A stretch of DNA of 37,389 bases, taken from the IMG/VR virus record IMGVR_UViG_3300044961_000622, positions 1 to 37,389 of that record, one strand, 5' to 3'. The stretch comes from a virus. The translations under genes and the position numbers were made by a program. Shown piece after piece: positions 28,741-37,389 of the stretch; within the stretch, counting starts at the first letter, position 1; each line of letters begins with the position of its first letter. Below the pieces are notes generated by a model, which did no database searches, was not told where the DNA came from, and saw nothing but the letters and a program-made list of their open reading frames with translations.

Positions 28741-31285
28741 CGTCGTCCTCGGCATCCGCCTCACGATCGACGGCCAGAACGTCTCGGGCGAGATCCGCGG
28801 GCAGGCGGAGCAGTTGCGCCAGCTCGGCCAGGCGGCCGCGCAGTCGAACACCCAGGCCAAGACCGCCGCCGATCAGTTCGTCGCGTCGCTCCGGAAGCAG
28901 GCCGAGACGCTCGGCATGACGCGCTCGCAGACGCTGGCCTACGAGGCGTCGCAACACAACCTCACGCGGGCGCAACGCGAGCAGGTCGCGCAGAACATCC
29001 AGGCGATCGAGCAGCACGAGCGGCATCAGCAGGTGCTTGGGCGGGTGCGCCTCGCCGCGATCGGGGCCGGCGCCGCGATCGGGGCCGCGCTGGTCAGCAG
29101 TCTGCGGGGTGCCGTGCGCGCCGGGATGGAAGCCGAGCAGGCGCAGCTCCGGCTGGAGGCCGTGCTGCGCGCCACCGGCAACACGGCGAATCTGACATCA
29201 GCCGAGCTCACCCGGATGGCGGAGAGCATGCAGGGCCGCTTGGGTTTCGATGACGAAACGGTCAAGCGCTCGATGGCGGTGATGCTCACGTTTCGCCAAG
29301 TGACGCGCGAGCACTTCGGCGAGGCGATGGAGGTCGCGGCGAACCTGTCCCGCGTGCTGGGGACCGACCTCCAGAGTTCCGTGCTGCAGCTTGGCAAGGC
29401 GCTCGAAGATCCCGAGCAGCGGCTGACCGCGCTCACGCGCTCCGGCGTGAGCTTCACCGCCGTGCAGAAGGAGATGATCCGGGACCTGGTCGACACCGGA
29501 CGGCAGGGCGAAGCGATCACGCTGATCCTCCAGACGATGAAGGATCAGGGACTGGACAGGGTCGCCGAGGCGATGCATCAGGGACTGGGGCGGGCGACCA
29601 CCGACCTCAAGAACAACTGGAACGATTTCCTGGAACGGCTGGGTCAGACCGATGCGGTGAAGACCGTGGTCGGAGGGGCGCTCGATTTCATCTCTACCCG
29701 GCTCAAGGCACTCGCTGACGACAGTCAACGCGCTGCCCGCGCATTTGTCGAGCTCACGGACGAACTGTTCCGGGCCGAGAATGATTTACTCGCCGCGCGC
29801 GCCCGCGGCGACGCACGCGCTGCTGCCGGCGCGCAGCGTCGCATCGACCGTGCCCGCGCGCGGCTGCCGGCCGCGCAACGAGCCGTGTCCCCTCCGGAGG
29901 ATGCCGGAAACCTGATCGATCTGGGCGCCGACGTGACCGCGCGCGCGCAACTCGCGAACGTGCAGGATCGCGCCGTTGATTTTCTGCGGCAGTTCCGCAC
30001 GGACGCAGATCGCCGCGCCGATGACCTGCGCCGGCTGGAGGCGCTGCACGCGGCCGGGGGCATGACGCCCGATCAACTGGAGGCGGGCCGCGCGGCGATC
30101 AACGCCAAATACACGCGGCGATCTCCGGGGCAAGACCCGTATCCCGAGATGCTCAAGGCGCTCGAACGCGAGATCGAACTGAAGCGCGACGCGACCGCGC
30201 TCGACAAGCTGCGGTTCGACCTGGAGCACATGACGGCCGAGCAACGGCGCCGCATCACGCCCGAGCGCGAGGCGATGCTCAAGCAAAAGGCGCAGGAGAT
30301 CGACCTGCAGCGCGGCGCACAGGTAGCAGAGCAGCAGCGCCTCGCGCTCGCCGAGTCGTACGGCAAGCAAATCGAAGAACAGATCGCCGCGCGCCAGCAG
30401 CTCGACGATCTGGAGCGCAATGCGATCCTGTCGATGCGCCGGCAGGCACAGCAGCTCGAGTTCCAGGTGAGCCTCATCGGTCTCACGAACGTGGAGCGCG
30501 AGCGCGCGGTCGCGCTCGCCGAGCTCGAACAGCAAAAAGTGTGGCTGACCGCCGAGGCGTACGAGGCGCTTAGAAAGCGCATCAACGCCGCGTATGACGA
30601 CAAAGGGGTGCGTGAGGCCAGGCAAAAGCATCTCGAGGACGAGCGGCGCGGCTACGAGCGCATGCAGGACGACATCCGCCGCGGGCTCACCGACTCGCTG
30701 TTCCGTGGTTTCGAGGCCGGCAAGTCGTTCGGGAAGGTGTTTTTCGACAGCATGAAGCACATGGCGGCCACCACGGTGCTGCGTCCGGTGGTCGAGTTCG
30801 CGATGGCGCCTTACTCCCGGGCCATCGCGCAGATCCTGGGCTCGCTCGGCATTCCGGGGCTGGCGGCGCCCGCACCCGCCGCCGCCGCGCCGGCCGCGCC
30901 GATGGCGGTGCCGATCAACGCCAACATCGCCCATCGCGGCGGCGTGCCGGCCTACGATGCGTTGCCGAGTCGCGCGGTGCCGGCATCGCTCTTTCGCGAC
31001 GCGCCGCGGATGCATGCCGGCATCGGGCCGGGCGAGCGCCCGGCGATCATCCGGGATGACGAGGCCGTGCTGACGCCCGGTCAGATGCGCATGCTTACGC
31101 CCGCGAGCGAGTCGCGCGCCATACGCGTGGAGCTGGTGAACCGCGGGAGCCCGAAGACCGCCACCGAGGTGCAGCCGCGCATCGACGTGCACGGCACGGT
31201 GGTGCGCATCGTGCTCGACGATGCGCGGGCGAACGGTCCGATCACCCAGACGATCGGCAACACCTTCGGGTTGCGGAGGCGGTGA
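28733..31285 (+). CDS. Tail tape measure protein
   Basis: 850 residues from ATG 28733. N-terminal coiled-coil part (GEIRGQAEQLRQLGQAAAQS), a hydrophobic stretch at about 103-122 (LAAIGAGAAIGAALVSSLRG), then the conserved tape-measure region (EAEQAQLRLEAVLRATGNTA, TFRQVTREHFGEAMEVAANL, GKALEDPEQRLTALTRSGVS). Long helices from 330 to 690 and a C-terminal FRGFEAGKSFGKVFFDSMKH segment follow, then a Pro/Ala linker and an end domain. Length sets the tail length; at about 1.5 angstrom per residue it would be near 125 nm. Confidence 0.93.
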   Translation: MSDVVLGIRLTIDGQNVSGEIRGQAEQLRQLGQAAAQSNTQAKTAADQFVASLRKQAETLGMTRSQTLAYEASQHNLTRAQREQVAQNIQAIEQHERHQQVLGRVRLAAIGAGAAIGAALVSSLRGAVRAGMEAEQAQLRLEAVLRATGNTANLTSAELTRMAESMQGRLGFDDETVKRSMAVMLTFRQVTREHFGEAMEVAANLSRVLGTDLQSSVLQLGKALEDPEQRLTALTRSGVSFTAVQKEMIRDLVDTGRQGEAITLILQTMKDQGLDRVAEAMHQGLGRATTDLKNNWNDFLERLGQTDAVKTVVGGALDFISTRLKALADDSQRAARAFVELTDELFRAENDLLAARARGDARAAAGAQRRIDRARARLPAAQRAVSPPEDAGNLIDLGADVTARAQLANVQDRAVDFLRQFRTDADRRADDLRRLEALHAAGGMTPDQLEAGRAAINAKYTRRSPGQDPYPEMLKALEREIELKRDATALDKLRFDLEHMTAEQRRRITPEREAMLKQKAQEIDLQRGAQVAEQQRLALAESYGKQIEEQIAARQQLDDLERNAILSMRRQAQQLEFQVSLIGLTNVERERAVALAELEQQKVWLTAEAYEALRKRINAAYDDKGVREARQKHLEDERRGYERMQDDIRRGLTDSLFRGFEAGKSFGKVFFDSMKHMAATTVLRPVVEFAMAPYSRAIAQILGSLGIPGLAAPAPAAAAPAAPMAVPINANIAHRGGVPAYDALPSRAVPASLFRDAPRMHAGIGPGERPAIIRDDEAVLTPGQMRMLTPASESRAIRVELVNRGSPKTATEVQPRIDVHGTVVRIVLDDARANGPITQTIGNTFGLRRR

Positions 31286-31287
31286 CG

Positions 31288-31650
31288 ATGCCGGCCTGGC
31301 CTGCCTACGCCCGCATCGACCTGCGGGGGTACGCGCGCGAGCGCCAGCCCGCGGCGGTCTCCATGCCGACAGAGAGCGGCCCGCCGAAGGTTTCGAAGGT
31401 GAAAAGCCGCGTGCTGATCGCGCAACCGGTCACCGTGTGGCTCGACAGCAAGGCCGACTACCAGGCGTTCCATGCGTGGCTCGAGGATGAGGTGGGCGGG
31501 GGCGAAGCGTGGTTCGACTGGATCGATCCCGTGGACGGGCGGGTGAAGCAGGCGCGCATCCGTGGCGGCGAGATACTCGAGGAGGAACCAGTCTCGCGGC
31601 ATCTCGGTATCTGGCGGATCACCCTGGTGATCGAGGCCTGGAGTAGCTGA
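31288..31650 (+). CDS. Tail tip-associated protein, paralogue of 14659 C-terminus
   Basis: 120 residues from ATG 31288 (GTG 31282 overlaps the tape measure stop and is possible). It contains AWPAYARIDLRGYARERQPA, VTVWLDSKADYQAFHAWLED and WFDWIDPVDGRVKQARIRGG, ending ITLVIEAWSS. Position after the tape measure fits a distal-tail/tip baseplate hub subunit, as in B3-like phages. The last quarter of the chimeric protein at 14659-16119 is a second copy of this whole protein. Confidence 0.78.
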   Translation: MPAWPAYARIDLRGYARERQPAAVSMPTESGPPKVSKVKSRVLIAQPVTVWLDSKADYQAFHAWLEDEVGGGEAWFDWIDPVDGRVKQARIRGGEILEEEPVSRHLGIWRITLVIEAWSS

Positions 31651-32126
31651 TGCCGCGCAACTACTCCGCGCATTTTCGCAGCAGGATAAACGCGACCGCC
31701 GCCGACGAGGCGCCGCTCATCCTGCTGGAGATCGCGCATCCGACGCTGGCCACCCCGATCCGCGTGGTGAACGACACGCAGGACCTCGTGAGCAACGGCA
31801 ACCTCTACGTCGGCGTTGCCTTCGCGATCTGGCTGCCGGACGACATCGAGGGGCAGATGCCGCGCGCGCGGCTCGCGATCGACAACGTGGGGCGCGAGCT
31901 GGTCGAGCCGATCGAGAATTCCGGCGGCGCGCAGGGCGCGACCGTGCGTGTAATGCAGGTGCTGCGCAGCCAGCCCGACGTGATCGAGTGGGAGGCGACG
32001 CTCGACATGCGAAACGTCGAGATGACACAGGCGCAGATCACCGGCGAGCTGGGCTACGAGGATATCCTGAACCGCCCGGCGATCGCGATGCGCTACGACC
32101 CCGCCTCCTCTCCGGGGCTGTTCTGA
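31650..32126 (+). CDS. DUF1833-family tail tip protein
   Basis: 158 residues from ATG 31650. SAHFRSRINATAADEAPLIL, LLEIAHPTLATPIRVVNDTQ, and MPRARLAIDNVGRELVEPIE match the DUF1833 family, found between the tape measure and the NlpC/P60 gene, where lambda has gpL. Tail tip component; no enzymatic motif. Overlaps by one base with both neighbours. Confidence 0.88.
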   Translation: MPRNYSAHFRSRINATAADEAPLILLEIAHPTLATPIRVVNDTQDLVSNGNLYVGVAFAIWLPDDIEGQMPRARLAIDNVGRELVEPIENSGGAQGATVRVMQVLRSQPDVIEWEATLDMRNVEMTQAQITGELGYEDILNRPAIAMRYDPASSPGLF

Positions 32127-32530
32127 TGCACTGGTCCGATCGCTACGTGGGGCTCCCTTACGTCGAGGGCGAGTTCGACTGCGCGGATCTCGCGCGCACC
32201 GTGCTCGCCGAGGTGTTTGGCCGGGACATCCGGCTGCCGTCCGAGCGCTGGTATGCCGGCGAGACCGGTTGCGGGAAGGTGCGGGCGATGGCCGCGCAGA
32301 TCGATGCGCTCAAGACCGATTACGCGGCCCCTACTGCTGCGCCGACGGAGGGTGATGGCGTGCTGCTCATCGCGCGGGCGCGGATGTGTCATATCGGGCT
32401 CTACTGCGTGATCGCGAACGAGCCCTGGGTGCTGCACGCCGCGTCTCACGCGCGCCAGGTCGTGCGCACCCGCGTGCGCGAGCTGGAACGCCTGGGCTAC
32501 CGCGTCGAGGGGTATTACCGGTGGACATAA
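32126..32530 (+). CDS. NlpC/P60 peptidase of the tail tip
   Basis: 134 residues from ATG 32126. GLPYVEGEFDCADLARTVLA with the catalytic Cys19 and CHIGLYCVIANEPWVLHAAS with His89 give the NlpC/P60 papain-like pattern (lambda gpK C-terminal domain). It probably cuts peptidoglycan cross-links during DNA injection or helps assemble the tip. No lambda-K-type N-terminal Mov34 domain is present. Overlaps the tail tip gene start by one base. Confidence 0.88.
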   Translation: MHWSDRYVGLPYVEGEFDCADLARTVLAEVFGRDIRLPSERWYAGETGCGKVRAMAAQIDALKTDYAAPTAAPTEGDGVLLIARARMCHIGLYCVIANEPWVLHAASHARQVVRTRVRELERLGYRVEGYYRWT

Positions 32531-35500
32531 TGGAGAGGCGAGAGGCGAGAGGCGAGAGGCGGGAAACCCCGTCACTCATCACGCATCACGCGTCACTCAC
32601 CGGCGACGGACAGCCGTCGCTGGTGTACTGCCCGCATCCGTTGCTCGCGGCAGCCGGGCGGCGGCTGGAGTACGCGGCATTCGTCGAGGGTGAATCGATC
32701 GCGGCCTATCTCGACCGCGTCGGCATCCGGTTGCCGGCGTCGCAGCCGGTATTCCTGCGTTTAAACGATGTGTTAATCCCGCGTTCTGACTGGTCACGCG
32801 CCTGCCCGCGCGAGGGTGACATCATCGTCATCCGCGCGCGCGTGCAGGGCGGCGGGGGCGGCGGCAAAAACCCTCTGCGCACCATCCTCTCGATCGCCGT
32901 GATGGTGTTTGCGCAACCACTCGCCGTCGGGCTGCTGGGCGCCCAGGTGGCCGGGCAGGTGGCGTTCCTGGGCATCACCTACGGACAGTTGCTCGGCGGC
33001 GTGATCTCGATCGCGGGCAACCTGCTGATCAACGCGATCCTGCCGCCGCCGAAGCCGAATCTGTCGTTCGCGCAGGGGGCGGAAGAGCCGAGCCCGACCT
33101 ATTCGCTCGCGGGCGGCGCGAACCGCGCGCGCCCGTTCGAGGCAATGCCTGTGATCATGGGCAGTCACCGTGTATTCCCTGACCTCGCCGTCAAGCCCTA
33201 CACAGAATTCGTCGGCGACGATCAGTATCTGTATCAGATTTTCCATTTCGGCCTGTCCGACGTCGTGCTGTCCGACTTCCGGATCGGGCAGACGCCGATC
33301 GAGAGTTTCGAGGGGGTCGAGATCGAGGAGTCGGACGCGAGTGGCGTGCTGCGGCTGTTCCCGGGGAACGTCGACTCCAGCGCCGGCGGCGCGCTCACTG
33401 CCGAGGCGGGCTGGATTCAACGCACCTCGAGCACAGACGCGACCTCGCTCGCGATCGAGGTGACCGGCTCACTCTACTATGCCGGCGAGCAGGGCATCGT
33501 TGCCAGGAGCGCGGTGTTCGAGCTGCAGTATCGCGCGGCGGGCGCCCCCGACTGGATCCCGTTGCAGTTCGTGTCGGACGCGGCGCCGGAAATCATCGGC
33601 CCTGGCGGCGAGCCGCTATTCGGCGTGGTCAAGCTCCCTGCGCAGGTAATCGCCGATCAAGGCGGTCTCAATCCCGGGGAAACGCGGATCACCTCGGGCG
33701 CGCGCAAGCCCGTGCGCCGCACCTATGCCTTCCACATCGCGCCCGGGCAGTATGAGGTGCGCGTGCGGCGCGTGACGCCTGACGAGACCGACGCGCGCGC
33801 AGTCTCGGAGCTGGTGTGGACGCAACTGAGGACGTATCAGCCCGACCTCGCCGATTACACGGGGCAGAAGCGCGTCGCGCTGCGCATAAAGGCGTCGGGG
33901 CAATTGCAGGGAACGGTCGAGCGGTTTTCCGCGCTCGCGCAGGCGCGTACAGCCGTGTGGGACGGGTCGGGCTGGACCACCGCGCACACGAGCAATCCCG
34001 CGTGGTGGGTGCTCTACGCGCTGCGCGGCCAGCGCATCAACGGGCGGCGCGCGTTCGGCTGCGATCTCGCCGAGTCGCGCATCGATCACGACAACATCAA
34101 GGCCTTCGCCGCCTGGTGCGCATCGAAGGCGCTCACCTTCAACGCGGTATTCGATGCGAAGATGAACTGCCTCGACATGGTCAACGCGATCGCGCGCTGC
34201 GGCCGCGGCGCGTTGACGCTCGCAAGCGGCCAGTACGGCGTGGTGTGGGACGCGCCCGCCCAGCCGGTGGTGGCCGTGTTCGGCTTGCCCAACATCAAGC
34301 AGGACAGCTTCCGGGTGCGGTGGGAGTCGAGCAAATTGGCCGATGAGATCGTGGTCAATTTTTGGAATCCGGAGCTCGACTGGCAGCAGGACAGCGTGCG
34401 CGCGCCGGTGCCGGGGGTGGAGGCGCCGGCGAATCCGGTGACGATCGAACTCTTCGGTTGCACGGACAAGGACATGGCCGGGCGCGAGGCGAACCTGCTC
34501 GCCGCCGCGCAGCTTTTCCGGCGGCGGTTCGTGACCTTCGAGACCGATTTCGAGGGGCTCGCGGCGGGCCGCGGCGACGTGATCGCGCTCTCGCACCGCC
34601 TCTTCGCCGCGCAGCAGTTGAATGCCTGGGGCTACTCGGGCCGGCTCGTCGCGGGGACCGCATCGCAGCTCACGCTGGACGAGCCGGTGCGGATGGCGGC
34701 CGCGCAGCCCAACTACATCGGCGTGCGCTACCCGGACGGCGCGTTCCACGTGCGGGAGGTCGCCTACGCCGCGGGCGAGGTCACGCAGGTCGCGCTGCTC
34801 GCGCCGCTGCCCTCGGCGCCCGATCAGAATCCGCATCACCCGGTCATCGATTATCTGTGGCTCTTCGGCCTCGCCGCCGACGGCCCGGTGAAAAAATTCA
34901 AGGTGCATGAAGTGGCGCCGATTTCGGAGCGCGAGGTGCGGATCACCTGCGTGGACGAGACGCCGGACTACTACGCCGCGGAGGACGGCGCCTATGTCTA
35001 TACGCCGCCGCCGACGTTCGTGCCGCCGCTGCCGGTCGTGCGCGATCTGGAGATCGCGGAGGAGCTGCTGCGCGCCGGCGGCGAGTTCGTGGTGCAGATG
35101 ACGCTCACCTGGGAGACCGCCGGGGTCTACGATCACGCGAACATCCGGCTGGGCATCAACGGCGCGCCGCTCGCGGCCGCCGGTTCCACCCACGGGCGCC
35201 GTTTCGAGGCGACCGTGCCGGACGCGGGGACGGTGCGCCTCGAAATTACGCCGATCCATCCGTTCTTCGGCGCGGGCACGCCGCTCGTGGCGGATTACAC
35301 GGTGATCGGCAAGAGCGCGCCGCCGTCCAATGTCACCGGCTTGACGGTGGGCTTCGACGGCCCTTACACCGATCTCGCCTGGCTGCCGATCCCGGACGTC
35401 GATGCCGACCTCTACGAGATCCGCGCCGGCGAGGTCTGGGAGACGGCGGCGGTCATCGCGCAGGTGCGCGGCACGCGCTACCGCGCGAGCGCGCTCTCGG

Positions 35501-36837
35501 CGCCGACAACCTTCCTCATCAAGGCGATCGACACCTCGGGCAACTACTCGATCACCGCGGCCGCGGCGACCGCCGTGCCGATCGCACCGCCGGCGCTCAA
35601 CGTCACCGCGACCATAGACGGCCCGGATCTGCGGCTCGCCTGGCCGACGCCGGTCGGGGGCAGCTACCCGCTCGCGTATTACGAGATCCGTCACGGCGCC
35701 ACCTGGGGGACCGCGCTGCTGGTGGCGCGCGTGGACGTGACGCTGTTCGTCGCGCGCGTGGACTGGGGTGGCGCCCGTCAATGGTGGGTGGCGCCGGTGG
35801 ACATCGCTGGCAACACTGGCACGCCGGTGATGGTCGAGGTGCAGATCACCGCGCCGACGAGTCCCGCCGTGCAGGCCGAAGTGATCGACAACAACGTGCT
35901 GCTGCGCTGGACCGACGCGCAGGCGACGCTGCCCATCCAGCATTACGAAGTGCGGCGAGGGCCGGCGTTCGCGAGCGCCGCCGTGATCGGCGTGATCCAG
36001 TCGCGGTTCGCGGTGATTTTCGAGACGGCGGCGGGGCAGTACAGCTACTGGGTCGCCGGCGTTGACAGTGCCGGCAATACCGGCGCGCCCGGCGTCATTC
36101 TAGCCACGGTCGCGCAGCCGCCGGACTACGTGCTGTTCGACACCATCGTCTCGGATTTTTCGGGCGGGAAGACCAACGCGCTGGTGGTCGACGGCCGGCT
36201 GCTGGTGATGACCGATCCTGACGTCTCGTACGACGATGCGTTCGCGAACGAGAGCTGGACGAGCTGGCAGGACGCGATCGACGCGGGCTTTCCGATCTAC
36301 ATGCAGCCTGGGACCACGGGCGCGCAGTACGTCGAGGAGATCGACTACGGCACCGTGCTGCCGGCGACCAAGGTGACGGTGGACATTGCCACCACGCAGA
36401 TCTCGGGCGCGATCACGATCACACCGACCATCTCGATCCGCAAGCTGCCGACCGACCCCTGGACGGACTTCCCCGGCCAGTGGTCGGTCTACGGCACGGA
36501 CTTCCAGTTCGTGAAGGTGACGCTCGACTTCGCCGGCAGCGGCCGGGATGACCTCATCTACGTCGAGGAGCTGATCACGCGGCTCGACGTGAAGCTGAAG
36601 GGGGACGCCGGCACGGTGACCGCGAACGCCGGCGACACCGGCGGCACGTCCGTGGACTTCAACGTCGATTTCATCGACATCCACGCGATCACGGGGACCG
36701 CGCAAGGCACCACGCCGGCGATCGTGGTGATCGATTTCACCGACGTGCCGCATCCGACGGGATTCAAGGTGCTGGTGTTCGATCTCTCCGGCACCAGGAT
36801 CACGCGCGAAGTGCGCTGGGAAGCGAAAGGAGCATGA
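32530..36837 (+). CDS. Tail tip/host specificity protein (lambda J-like) with FN3 domains
   Basis: 1435 residues from ATG 32530. The first about 25 residues come from heptamer repeats and have no family counterpart; a GTG near 32620 (VYCPHPLLAAAGRR) may be the older start. A ubiquitin-like I-type segment (YAAFVEGESIAAYLDRVGIR) and a hydrophobic region (about 120-170) precede the J body (YSLAGGANRARPFEAMPVIM, AAWCASKALTFNAVFDAKMN, ADEIVVNFWNPELDWQQDSV). Residues about 930-1195 form three FN3-type repeats with YEIRxGxxW and AVDxAGNTG signatures. The C-terminal 230 residues are beta-rich and probably bind the next protein or the host receptor. Confidence 0.9.
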   Translation: MERREARGERRETPSLITHHASLTGDGQPSLVYCPHPLLAAAGRRLEYAAFVEGESIAAYLDRVGIRLPASQPVFLRLNDVLIPRSDWSRACPREGDIIVIRARVQGGGGGGKNPLRTILSIAVMVFAQPLAVGLLGAQVAGQVAFLGITYGQLLGGVISIAGNLLINAILPPPKPNLSFAQGAEEPSPTYSLAGGANRARPFEAMPVIMGSHRVFPDLAVKPYTEFVGDDQYLYQIFHFGLSDVVLSDFRIGQTPIESFEGVEIEESDASGVLRLFPGNVDSSAGGALTAEAGWIQRTSSTDATSLAIEVTGSLYYAGEQGIVARSAVFELQYRAAGAPDWIPLQFVSDAAPEIIGPGGEPLFGVVKLPAQVIADQGGLNPGETRITSGARKPVRRTYAFHIAPGQYEVRVRRVTPDETDARAVSELVWTQLRTYQPDLADYTGQKRVALRIKASGQLQGTVERFSALAQARTAVWDGSGWTTAHTSNPAWWVLYALRGQRINGRRAFGCDLAESRIDHDNIKAFAAWCASKALTFNAVFDAKMNCLDMVNAIARCGRGALTLASGQYGVVWDAPAQPVVAVFGLPNIKQDSFRVRWESSKLADEIVVNFWNPELDWQQDSVRAPVPGVEAPANPVTIELFGCTDKDMAGREANLLAAAQLFRRRFVTFETDFEGLAAGRGDVIALSHRLFAAQQLNAWGYSGRLVAGTASQLTLDEPVRMAAAQPNYIGVRYPDGAFHVREVAYAAGEVTQVALLAPLPSAPDQNPHHPVIDYLWLFGLAADGPVKKFKVHEVAPISEREVRITCVDETPDYYAAEDGAYVYTPPPTFVPPLPVVRDLEIAEELLRAGGEFVVQMTLTWETAGVYDHANIRLGINGAPLAAAGSTHGRRFEATVPDAGTVRLEITPIHPFFGAGTPLVADYTVIGKSAPPSNVTGLTVGFDGPYTDLAWLPIPDVDADLYEIRAGEVWETAAVIAQVRGTRYRASALSAPTTFLIKAIDTSGNYSITAAAATAVPIAPPALNVTATIDGPDLRLAWPTPVGGSYPLAYYEIRHGATWGTALLVARVDVTLFVARVDWGGARQWWVAPVDIAGNTGTPVMVEVQITAPTSPAVQAEVIDNNVLLRWTDAQATLPIQHYEVRRGPAFASAAVIGVIQSRFAVIFETAAGQYSYWVAGVDSAGNTGAPGVILATVAQPPDYVLFDTIVSDFSGGKTNALVVDGRLLVMTDPDVSYDDAFANESWTSWQDAIDAGFPIYMQPGTTGAQYVEEIDYGTVLPATKVTVDIATTQISGAITITPTISIRKLPTDPWTDFPGQWSVYGTDFQFVKVTLDFAGSGRDDLIYVEELITRLDVKLKGDAGTVTANAGDTGGTSVDFNVDFIDIHAITGTAQGTTPAIVVIDFTDVPHPTGFKVLVFDLSGTRITREVRWEAKGA
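32534..32601 (+). repeat. Heptamer tandem repeats at the tail tip gene start
   Basis: Four perfect copies of AGAGGCG (32534-32561) are followed by four related heptamers, GTCACTC, ATCACGC, ATCACGC, GTCACTC (32571-32598). They begin at the fifth base of the annotated gene. Similar heptamers lie at 10305-10325. Any copy change would shift the frame of the N-terminus. Confidence 0.8.
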
Positions 36838-37389
36838 GCATGGACTGGGGCGAATCACTCTCGACATATCTCGCGCTGGCGCGCGCGACCGTCCTCGAGC
36901 GGCTGCGCGACCGCGACACCGACATTGCCAAGGGGCTCGACCCCGCGGTGGTGACGGTGGAAAATCCACAGACGGACTTCATCCGCTGGGGCAGCGCGAA
37001 CGCTCGCTGGGAGCGCTATAACGGCACCGCATGGGTGCAGTTGGCCTCTACCTATGCGATCACGGTCACCATTGCCAACGCGGTCCCGGCCAATGCGATC
37101 AGCAACGCCATGATCCGCGCCTCGGGCGCCTGCTCGGTGATCGGACGCGCGGCGGACTCGAACGGCGACGTCGCCGACATCGCGATCGGCGCCGACCAGG
37201 TGCTCGGCCGCGCCGGCTCGGGCAACCTCGCCAGCATCACGCTCGGCACCAACCACTACGGCAACAACACCGTCACCTACGGGAAGGTGCAGCAGGCCGG
37301 TGCCTTTTCTGTGCTCGGCCGCGCCACGGGCACAACCGGCAATCTCGCCGACATCGCGATCGGCGCCGATCAGGTGCTCGGCCGCGCCG
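36834..37389 (+). CDS. Tail fibre protein, 5' part (runs off the window)
   Basis: Open from ATG 36834 (AAAGGAGC upstream, ATGA overlap with the tip gene) to the end of the window, 185 codons. N-terminal helix SMDWGESLSTYLALARATVL, ERLRDRDTDIAKGLDPAVVT; then ANARWERYNGTAWVQLASTY, a typical phage fibre attachment module; then repeats of ADIAIGADQVLGRA preceded by S-V-x-G-R-A. The repeat period is 58 residues. Such repeat shafts are found in many tail fibres; the receptor-binding end is not in the window. Confidence 0.82.
   Translation, partial: MSMDWGESLSTYLALARATVLERLRDRDTDIAKGLDPAVVTVENPQTDFIRWGSANARWERYNGTAWVQLASTYAITVTIANAVPANAISNAMIRASGACSVIGRAADSNGDVADIAIGADQVLGRAGSGNLASITLGTNHYGNNTVTYGKVQQAGAFSVLGRATGTTGNLADIAIGADQVLGRA
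37171..37388 (+). repeat. Direct repeat in the tail fibre gene, 174-bp period
   Basis: 44 bp at 37171-37214 and 37345-37388 are the same except one position (C/T, silent). They code VADIAIGADQVLGRA and LADIAIGADQVLGRA. More copies may follow outside the window. Confidence 0.85.

Noticed and set aside
33616-35943. Minus-strand open frame of 775 codons opposite the tail tip gene
   Set aside because: Shadow of the J-like gene; low-complexity Arg/His/Asp composition, no start signal.

Overview
The window is most of a transposable (Mu-type) siphophage genome integrated in a GC-rich bacterial chromosome, read from its left end into the tail fibre gene; the right end is not included. Codon use and host flank suggest a high-GC proteobacterium, perhaps a betaproteobacterium, but nothing here fixes the genus. 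The gene order (Mu c-like repressor, Ner, conserved 145-aa protein, DDE transposase A, ATPase B, small regulators, Gam, GemA, Mor, lysis, TraR/DUF2730/gp26/DUF3486, terminase, portal, F, G, I/Z, capsid, siphovirus-type tail) resembles the B3/D3112-like transposable siphophages rather than Mu itself, because tail tube, chaperone, tape measure and lambda-J-like tip genes replace a contractile tail.

Layout. 1-493: host DNA, a GNAT acetyltransferase end and the first 36 codons of a VOC/glyoxalase-family gene that stops abruptly, probably at the phage insertion point near 494. About 494-680: candidate left end with three spaced copies of a TTTG(A/C)GTA-containing site, resembling Mu L1-L2-L3. 698-1993 (minus): lysogeny operon with a c-type repressor and a zinc-ribbon membrane protein cargo gene. 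2011-2125: divergent control region with a strong early promoter and repeated operator-like motifs. 2126-9818 (plus): early operon, nearly all genes overlapping by ATGA-type junctions: ner, 145-aa gene, A, B, then small DNA-binding and unknown proteins, a methyltransferase-like protein and Gam. 9720-10925: an unstable-looking segment with a split cupin-like gene, heptamer repeats, two runs of eleven G, and a minus-strand HTH gene whose promoter spacer contains one G run. 10923-12132: gemA, an exported thermonuclease-like protein and mor.

12131-16720: lysis and accessory module preceded by a 24-bp element found again, identical, before the protease/scaffold gene at 22802; these positions match Mu late promoters Plys and PI. 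It includes an endolysin, a holin-like protein, a lipoprotein, a DUF1353 protein, and two virion-like proteins that look out of place, one of them a chimera of alanine-rich repeats and a second copy of the tail protein encoded at 31288. 16717-24339: head genes, with a small Acb2-like anti-CBASS protein just before the terminase. 24370-36837: capsid, connector, tail tube, chaperone pair with a canonical -1 frameshift site, tape measure and tail tip. 36834-end: partial repeat-containing tail fibre.

The most notable points are the poly-G contingency locus at 10527-10929, the duplicated late-promoter element, the repeat/tail chimera at 14659-16119, the Acb2 homologue, and the transposase-binding-site array at the left end. 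All calls are from reading the sequence; no database search was run.
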